From contig VZSE01015512.1 in NCBI GenBank assembly GCA_013398275.1, positions 284,513 through 348,512 of the forward strand: a stretch of 64,000 nucleotides of DNA, read 5' to 3'. Both the position numbers and the translations under genes were made by a program. Shown here one piece after another: positions 50,301 to 58,900 of this stretch. Numbering within the stretch: position 1 is the stretch's first letter; every line of letters starts with the position of its first letter. The notes beneath the pieces are model-generated. The model was not told where the DNA came from. It made no database searches and worked only from the letters and a program-made list of their open reading frames with translations. Source of the DNA: Promerops cafer. Lineage: Eukaryota; Chordata; Aves; Passeriformes; Nectariniidae.

Positions 50301-52270
50301 AAGCTCTGATCACAATGCTTTACATAAGCTGGCAAACATGCCACCCTCCCCAGGCTGAAATGAGAATTCGCCTCAAGCCAGGGCACTCCCACAGTTCTGT
50401 CTCATGCGCTGGGAAGCACAGTCCTGACATTGCCTGATGCAAGACAGCAACAAACTGGCTTGTTTGGGGTGTTTTTCCTTCCACTGAAATTTTAATACAG
50501 TGTAACTACTCGAGGACAATTCCAGAGATACTGGAATCAACCAAATATAGTCAGAAAATGGTGGCAACAGCTGGTGCTCCAGGGAAAAGCAACAAACCCA
50601 GCTCAAGACCACAGAGGCTTTATGTAGACTGGCAGCAGGAAACTTGAACACAAGGAATGACAGGGGCCACTTTGTCAGAGGTCTGACAGAGGCTGGAATA
50701 CAGGTGTTCTCTCTTCCTGCTGTGTGATGAGGACAGAGATAGAAAAGGGCCACAAAATACTGGAAAAATAGTGAGGAAGCAGCATGGCATGTGCCATTGT
50801 GTTGAATTTGGGTCCTGCCACCTCTGTAGGGAAAACAAGGGAGGATTGTCGGGAGCCTGAGGGAACCAACAGGCTTTAATTGCCCCAATCAGCCTCTCCT
50901 GGGACCTCCACGCATGAACTCCATAAACTCCATTCAATCTGAGATCCAGGCAACCAATTCTTCCTGATGTCTCCTGAGAGTGTACCTGCTCTTACGTATT
51001 CCTAGATTGATGCTGGACTTCACTTGGTGCCTTTAATTCTCTGGGTGATACCTGGGCTGTTGGTCCACCCCTGTGCTCTGCTAGCCTGGCTGTGGAGGAA
51101 CACCCACCTGGTAAGGCTGTGCCTGTCCTTGGCTCCTGGCTCACCTTTCCAGTAGGTGGACTTGGCCGTTTTACATGGCTGGAAAAGAAAGATGCAGTGC
51201 TGTGTAGGTGTTGAGCTCATGGCAACATCATTTGGCTCTCTTTGACCCCCTTCCTGATGCAGCCCAGCTTCTCTAACTCTTGGTGACCCTTAGTCCTCTC
51301 CCTGCCTTCCCCATGAGCCCCCTATTAATTTTCACTAACCTCATGAAATTCCCACAATCCCATTTAGACCCTAACCTGACTGTCATCTCCTGGTGCCTAG
51401 CCTCCCCACACCTTTTGCACCTCCACGTCGCCCCCAAGAGCTTCTCTGGAACCTCACAGCCTCCTTCAGCACTGGAGAGCACCTCCCTCCATCTCTCCCC
51501 AGCCCCACTGAAACCCTTCCATGTCTTCCCAACTCTTTTTCTTTCCCCATCAGTGCCCAGCTTTGTGCTGGTGCTATTCTAACCTTTGACAACAAGTTTC
51601 TTGAGATTTTTTTTCTACAAAAAGCTTTATTCCTGTTTATCTTGTTCTCTCTACACTGCTCCCGTGAGGGACAATCTGTTCCATTCCCCACCAGACCTTT
51701 CCACAGTTGTGTCCTGCTCACACTGGGTGGTTTTTCCTCTTGTGAGATGGGGCTATCTCCCCTGTCAAACTTTCTCCTGTGCCATTTGTTTAATTTCCTG
51801 CTTGCTCCCATGCCTCTGGCTTGTCTCCCAGCACACCTGATACCTTGGAGTTTTCTGGGACAACAGGTTTTTAATAATTTGATGGAGTGGGTTCCCTTGT
51901 AAGTTTGTGCTGGCAATTAGATGGGTAAGACCTAGGCTTAAGGCCCTTATTTGAGTTGGGGATTGCTAAGGAAAGCAGAGCTGGAGGGAGGAAGCAAAAT
52001 TAAATAGAGTTCATCTAAGGTTAAGGCTTTCCTTGGAAAAGCCAAGCACTGCATGGAAAGCATCCCTGCAACACTTTACTGTGAGGCTCCACCATGGGAT
52101 AAACCCCTTTTTATTTGTACAACCTAATCAATATTTCACTAGCCACATATAAAATATCCTTGGAAACCTGTGCAAAGGGTGATTTATATACAGTATTGCT
52201 CATAAAAATACACAGCACCAACAGAAGATGCCCAAACCCAAGGTGAATCCAAAGCACGGGCAAGGGTGCT
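47376..52270. other. Intergenic, right part
   Basis: Nearly 4.9 kb without recognisable genes. Several ORFs over 150 codons occur on both strands (for example near 50.4-50.9 and 51.4-51.9 kb), but they overlap each other antisense and have no motifs. Human has TMEM202 between these genes; I see nothing resembling its four-helix protein here. Confidence 0.7.
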
Positions 52271-52274
52271 GGTT

Positions 52275-52522
52275 TTAAACAGAGAGAGGGTCTAGTTAGG
52301 TTAGATATAAGGAATAATTTATTTACAATGAGGGGAGTGAGGCCCTGGCATAGGTTGCCCAGAAAAGCTGTGGCTGCTCCATTCCTGGAAGTGTCCAAGG
52401 CCGGGTTGGACACAGGGCTTGGAGCAATGTGGGATAGAGGAAGGTGTCCCTGCTCACGGCAGGGGGTGGAATAAAATGGTCTTTAGGATCCCTTTCAACC
52501 CAAAACACTACATGATTCCACG
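52275..52522 (+). mobile_element. CR1 LINE fragment upstream of HEXA
   Basis: CR1 3' region: 'ggttagatataaggaataat', 'gtgaggccctggcataggtt', 'cattcctggaagtgtccaag', 'aaatggtctttaggatccct' and an 'acatgattccacg' end. It ends about 330 bp upstream of the HEXA start codon, in sense with HEXA. Confidence 0.92.
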
Positions 52523-52724
52523 AAAGCAGCACGGGTGAAATACGTGTTTTAAGCCATTAATCTCCTCACACCCCAAGGCAGGCTGCTGAGGCTCCCTGAC
52601 GGCAGGAAGCATGGCTGGGGTGGGGGGGCTGTAAAGCCTGAGGGCTGGGGCAGAAATTACCTTCGGTGGGGAGCTGAAGGCATTTGAGGACTTGACTTGA
52701 AGAGAACGAGGCAACGGTGCACTA

Positions 52725-52995
52725 CTGGAGGAGGCTGTGGGGCGAGCGGGCAGCGCGGGGGGAGGCCGTGAGGGCGGGCCCGAGCTGCCATTTCGCGGCC
52801 GCCCGGCCCCCCGCTGTCGGGCGGTGCCGCCTCCCTCAGGGTCGGGCGCGACATGGCGGCGGCGCGGGCNTTCCGCTTCGCCGCGGCGGGCGGCTCGGCC
52901 GTGGGGCCGGGCTGCGCCGTGCTGGACGCTGCCTTCCAGCGGTACTGGCCGCTGCTCTTCGGCCGTCCCACCGGTGAGGGCCGCGGCGGGCACTG
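52725..52995 (+). promoter_or_regulatory. HEXA: HEXA CpG-island promoter and exon 1
   Basis: A sharp switch to G+C- and CpG-rich sequence (NotI-like gcggccgc near 52796) around the first HEXA exon. No TATA box is seen. 'gacatggcggc' at 52850-52860 is a YY1-type motif that includes the start codon. The transcription start cannot be read. Confidence 0.7.
52853..52973 (+). CDS. HEXA: HEXA exon 1 (probably incomplete in assembly)
   Basis: It reads MAAARA, an ambiguous codon GCN (N at 52870), then a stretch beginning FRFAAAGGSA that aligns with human residues from Phe44 on, including the disulfide Cys of PGC and the VLD-AFQRY motif. The donor is GTGAGG after phase 1, as in human. No hydrophobic signal peptide or LWPxP motif is present, so sequence is probably missing at the N. 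Confidence 0.8.
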
Positions 52996-55900
52996 ACCCT
53001 TCCCTCCGTGGCTTTGAGCTTAACAGCCCCCCACACCCTCGCTAATTTTGGGGTCAAACCACGGGGTTCGGTGGCTGTCTGCCTCCCCTCACTTCTGCGG
53101 CGGCAGGTGGGGTGGGCATTGTGGGTCGGATGGAGTCTGGTGGCTAGGGCAGCGATGGGTTGGGATTTGGAGGGCAATGCCTATGGCACGTATGGGAGAA
53201 ATCTAATCGAGTTTGGCACAGCACTAGTTGTCTTCCTGCCAGGATTTAGGCTCTTGCTATCAAGGGTTTCCTCCATCTAATTTCTTACTTTGACCAGATA
53301 GTATTACATCTCCCCATTGCTTCATTTTGCTTCCTTCTCTTGTGGCTGCAGGGAGAGCTGCTCCCAGTCTTGCAACCGTTCCTTCTTCAGGGTTACTGCT
53401 AAGTCTTGGCTGTTCCCATTCCTAGCAGCTCTCAGTGTCCTGTGTGAGGTCTCACCTTGAGGAAAGACTTGCTGCTTTGTGTGTGTTCTTCCAAGTGCAT
53501 ACTTGTGCCACGGGGCGCCTCTGCCAAAGTGGAGCTGCTAAAAGTCCTGAGGCAGCATGGTTTTTCTGCCAGGGAGGGATTAGCTCCTGGATTCATCCTG
53601 AAATTGTAGGGTAAGATGAGGAAAGGCAAAAGCTTTGAGAGTCTGGATTCGCTTTGGGACAGGCTTTAAAAGGTTTCTTGAACCCAGACTTTTTCATGAT
53701 AGCACCCATCGCTTGTCTGTAATGAGATGCAGGAAATCTCTTGGCTGTGGAGCCGACGTGCAGGGATGCTCAGTAGCTGCGTGGGTCTGCTGCAGCCTGA
53801 AGTGCTATATCCAGGGAGTATGAAGCACTTCATTCATCAAAAAGAGCTAGTAACTCTGCTCCCGAGTGTTTTAAATGTCAGTGTGAACTCCGTCGCTGCT
53901 GATCAAAGCGGAGAAGGGTGGCAGTGTTGGAAGCTGCTTGGTTTTGTCTTGAGTACATCATACTTTGAAAAAAGCAGGTTTGAAACACAGAACCCTTTGG
54001 CTTATTTTATTTCTTCAACTCTTGCGAGTAGCAGTAGAAATAAATTTTGATTTGAGAGCCAAAAAGACTCCTCTTGGTTCTCTTTTGCTGCTAGGAACTA
54101 AAAACAGCTGATCTAATTATTCACGCTCTCCTTTTCCACTCAGAGGGGAAATGTGACCATCAAATCACTTGGAGCAACATTGCGATCACAAGATCCAGCT
54201 CACACTCATCACTTTCCATATGCCCTGCTTTATGATGCTCAAACTACACAAATTATTTTAAGGCCTTTTTTCCCCTCTTTGCCTTCGTTTTGTTTTCGTC
54301 CTTTTTTTCCGCATGGGTGGTTAGAAAGAACAGGCAGTGGAAACCCTGGATGAAAGGAAATAATTTGTATTAATAGAGGAAATAAATGGCAGAAACCATT
54401 TTCTGGCTGCGCTGCCTTGCAGGTGTGGTGGCGGTGATGCCTGTCTGCACCTTGGCCTAGGAGGCCGTGGTTGGGTTGGGAAGCGCCTCACCGAGCGGGT
54501 TCAAACACGGTGTGTGCTGGTGGGACCAGTTCTGTCGAGGCTCCTCAGCAGGATGAGTGTTCCAGGCCTGAGAGCGGCTGTTCCCGGTGAACTGCTGCCT
54601 TCCCGAGCGGAGGGAGCGGGTCTCGCTGTGCTGCTTGCACATCTGTGAGGTTGCCTTGGCTACCAGCTTGTCTGCAACCAAGAGGAAAGCTCAAAACAGG
54701 GCTGGCTTCAAGCTGTTTTCCTTCTCTCTGCAGAGGTTTCGTCATCCCTTCGTGGAGAAATCGGGATTTCTGTGAGCTCCTGTGAGCTGTGGAGCAGGGG
54801 CTCTCTGCATTTCTCTGAAATGCTGGCAGTGCCACAGTCTCTCTGGAAACTTCTTGGTGCTCTTGGCTCATTCAAAGCCAAGCTCTTTATTTTCAGTGAC
54901 CACACTGAGCATTGTCTGTTCCTGGGAATGCTGTGGCTCTGTAGGCATGGACTTTGGCTGGGATGAGTAGGGTCCCACCCTGCTACCCCATGCTTCTCCA
55001 GGCAACTGACTTCTGTAACTCCGTTGCATCCCAGTGAAGGTTGAATATCCCTTTGGAGTGAGGGAGTGACTCAAGTGGGAATTCAGGCTTGTGCATCCTT
55101 GGAAGTGCTCTTCAGTTAGGGAAGTGTGCCCAGAGCTCCTATTTGAGGTCTAAATGTGACTGGGCTCATTTCTCTGGCTGCTACACCTGGGACCTGCTCT
55201 GCAGAAGGTGAAGTCGGTTGGGAGCTTTTCTGAGCTGGGTGAGACCTTTTGATTGCCTCTAACTCAGCCCAGTCTAGCAGATTCATTCTCCACCCTGTTT
55301 TCAAAGTTTTCTTTGCCCTTTTCCAAGAAGTTTGGGTAGGGCAGAACTCTTGGGCATGTACTTTTTTCCAGTGCTGGGAGAGCTTGGAAACAAGAAGCTC
55401 TTCACCCTCATGGACAAGCTTTGACTAGTCATGGCTGTAGCTTAAGAGTTAGGGCTGGTGTCCAGGAAGCCTCGGGGGCTGCTGCTGGTCCATATTCTGA
55501 TGTTTCTCTTCTCTTGTGTGCTCCTTTAAGCTTCCCTGTGGGCTTCCTCACAGGTTGGGATCAGCTCATGTTCTCCTGGTTGTCTGTGTTGAAATTAGCC
55601 CCTGCTGAACATCGTCGTGTCTGTTTTGGGGTGCAGGAAGGGGTGCCTGTTTCTGCCTCCATCCCTAGCTGGGCTGGGAGGGTGCTGGTGGGCTTGGAAG
55701 CAGGGAAAAGAGCTGGGATGGGGTTGATGTGCATGGTCTGTGTCCTTTGCAGAGAATGAGCCGTCCTGGGAAACACCCTGCACCGAGCTTCTCGTCTATG
55801 TTTCCACTCCAGGCTGCAGTGGGTATCCCAGCCTGGACTCCAAGGAGAGCTGTGAGTGTCGGGGTTGGGAGTGGGAAGGAACGTGGCTGTTTCTGTGGGA

Positions 55901-58900
55901 AGGAGCACTGTGTGGTTACCCTTGGATTTGGGGAGGGCACCAGTTCCCTGCTCTTGAGACACTGGGGCAGGGCAGGAGGGACATACCTGAGGGTGCTGAT
56001 GAAGCAGTGGGGAGAGGTTTAAAACAGCAAGAGAGGGCCAAATTCAGTTTTCTGGGGCCCTGGCGTGCAGTTCAGTACCTGAGCCCTGCCCAGTGCTGTT
56101 GTGGCCCTGTGGGACAGCCCCCTGATGCTGTATTTCAGATAAGCTGTCTGTCTCCAAAGGCTCCATGCTGCTCTCAGCAGAGACCGTCTGGGGAGCTCTC
56201 CGAGGTGAGCTGTGCTTCCCGCGGGGCATTCCCGCTCTCCCTGCCTCGGGCCTGTGGGGATGCCTCGCCGTGCCTCTCTCTTTCCATAGACTTCTTTGTT
56301 AAGTGAGCTCTGCTCCTTTGGGGGTGAGTGTGCTGAGAAAGGGGCTGTGTGTTTTCCTGCAGGCCTGGAAACATTCAGCCAGCTTGTTGGGAGAGACGAG
56401 AATGGCACGGTGAGTCCTGGCCTCATCCCGTGGGGGCAGGCAGCTCTCCACAGTGCCCCTGCCTCCATGGGGACAGGCTGAGGGTTGCTGGGATGCTTAG
56501 GGTGAGTGGGCACAGCCTTGCCAAGGGCCAAGAGGAAATTCATGGGTCCAGCCAGATCCCTGCCTTTTGAGTGGGTGAAGAAGTGCTGCAGCTCTTTCTG
56601 GACAGTTTGCACTCTGGGCAGTGAGGGCACCTCTGTCCTGCCAACCCTGGGGACAATGGGGACCCTCAATGTCTCTTGCCAATGGCCATTTGCCCGACAT
56701 CCTTCTCATGTCTTCCTCGTGTCTTCTGCGTGCAGTACTACATCAATGAGACAGAAATCGTGGACTTTCCCCGCTTCCCTCACCGGGGACTGTTGCTGGA
56801 CACTTCTCGTCACTACCTGCCTCTGAGAGCTATCCTGGAAACTCTGGTAGGGCACCTGTGCTGGGAGATGAGATGACTTAATTGGGTGTCCCTTCCCCGG
56901 TGATAACTGAGCTCCCTTGTTTGGGAGATTTCTCAGCTGCCTTTGTTAAAAAGAAAGCCTTGAGGTATTTTGGATTCTTGCGGTCCAGGTTACTCTTCAA
57001 GGCTGCATTGTTTCTAAGGCAAGGGAAAACACTGGCAAAGGTGGATGGTAGTTCTGTGCTCATCCCAAGCAGAATTAAACTTCCAGGTCTCCACCAGTGG
57101 CTCAGTTACAGGGAGAATAGGGATTTTACTGAGCAGAAGTATTCCTGGCCTTGTGCAGCTTTTTGTGTTTAGGGAGAGGTGTGTGAATCCCTCTTGGATC
57201 TTGGGGAGTTTTTAGGGACTCTGCCTTGTCCTTCTTGAGCTGGAGGACCCTGTCCTCTGTCAGTGGCGAGCTGGATGACCTTTCAGAAGGGATGGGGCAC
57301 GTTCATCTTTGTCCCTGTTCCTTCCTAGGACGTCATGGCTTACAACAAGTTCAACGTGTTTCACTGGCACATTGTGGATGACCCATCTTTCCCCTATGAG
57401 AGCTCCACGTTCCCAGAGCTCAGCAAGCAGGTAATGATCACTATGTAGTACCCAGCTGAGGTGAGCAGATCCTGCCTCTGCTCCTGAGCAAGGCACTGAG
57501 CTTTCCCGTGTTCCCAGGGAGCCTTCAATGCCATGACTCACGTGTACACAGCCAGTGACGTGCGCACTGTGATCGAGTACGCCCGGCTGCGTGGCATCAG
57601 GGTCATCGCTGAGTTCGACACCCCCGGCCACACCCTGTCCTGGGGGCCAGGTGAGGAGCAGACCCTGCCTGCTGCTGCTCTGAGGAGAGTTGGAGTTGTC
57701 CCAGGGGCAGGAATAGGTGCTGCAGTCTGGACCTTAAAAGCTGGGTGTGGGCAGCAGTGTCCCACAGGCTGGATTTGATGAGGAGGAAACCATTATTTGG
57801 GGGATGTGGGACCCAATGGTCCAACTTCTAGAGCAAAATCCAAAGGGAAACACTTGCATCTTTTCTTGGGTCCAAGCTGGGTGATTTTTTTGTGGGAGCA
57901 TCTGCTTTGCCAAAACTAACATCATGGCTTATTGCAAGGATCTTGTATTTAACTGAGGGTACAGCTGGCCAAGCTTCCTTGCTCTGCTCAGCTGTGTCCC
58001 AGTCCTGACACACTCTCTGCTCCAGGGACTGCGTCTCCTATGTCTAGAAGTGCAAGAAGCTCCAGAAAAATATTCCATCATCTTTTTCTCTCCTTCCCCT
58101 GCCTCCAAATGCCAAGGCCCATGTTAGAATTCTCCGTGTGTGTGGTCACAGCTGGAACTGTGGCTGTCCCTCCTTCCCTGTCCCCTGACAGGCCCTGACT
58201 TGTGCTAAGGGGCATTGTAGAGGATGACATGGTCACACTTTGCCCCTTCCTCACCATCCTGCGTTTGTTACCATCAGGTGCTCCAGGCCTCCTGACTCCC
58301 TGCTATGTGGGCAAGGCTCCTTCTGGAGTCTATGGGCCCATCAACCCCATTGTTAACAGCACCTACCAGTTTGTGACCAGTTTGTTCCAAGAGGTCAGCA
58401 CTGTGTTCCCAGACTTCTTTCTCCACCTTGGTGGCGATGAGGTAGATTTCACGTGCTGGTGAGTCTGAGATCAGTCTGCATGGGGACTAGGGGTAAGTAT
58501 TTGGGATTGGAGTCCCAGCCCACAGTTTCTTGGTCATGAGCTTTGGTGTCCTGCTCTCCCAGGCCAGGGGTAGTGGTAGTGCTTGGGATTTTGGGGATTT
58601 CTGTGCTCATGGTCATGCTGGATGTAGGGAGCTGCTGGTGCTGGTGCTGATCCAGCCACTTCTCTGGAATACCTGGGTAAGCCTTGGACTTATGTGGGAG
58701 GGACTTGACCATGCTTTTTACTCCAGAGCTCAGGTTGCGATGGTTTTGTTCTTTCTCTTTGGTGCACAGGAAATCCAATCCAGAAATCCGTGCTTTCATG
58801 ACGGAGATGAGTTTTGGTGAAGATTACAAAAAATTAGAGTCTTTCTACATCCAGAGGTGAGGACAGGGCATCCAGGGCCTGCAGCTGCACTGTGTGACCA

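Noticed and set aside
50373..50888. A 171-codon minus-strand ORF with some hydrophobic stretches
   Set aside because: Composition looks random, there is a mixture of unrelated short hydrophobic runs, and there is no family motif.
51383..51916. Overlapping ORFs of 169 and 177 codons on opposite strands
   Set aside because: They shadow each other, lack recognisable domains and show no splice or promoter context. They are not convincing as TMEM202 or any other gene.
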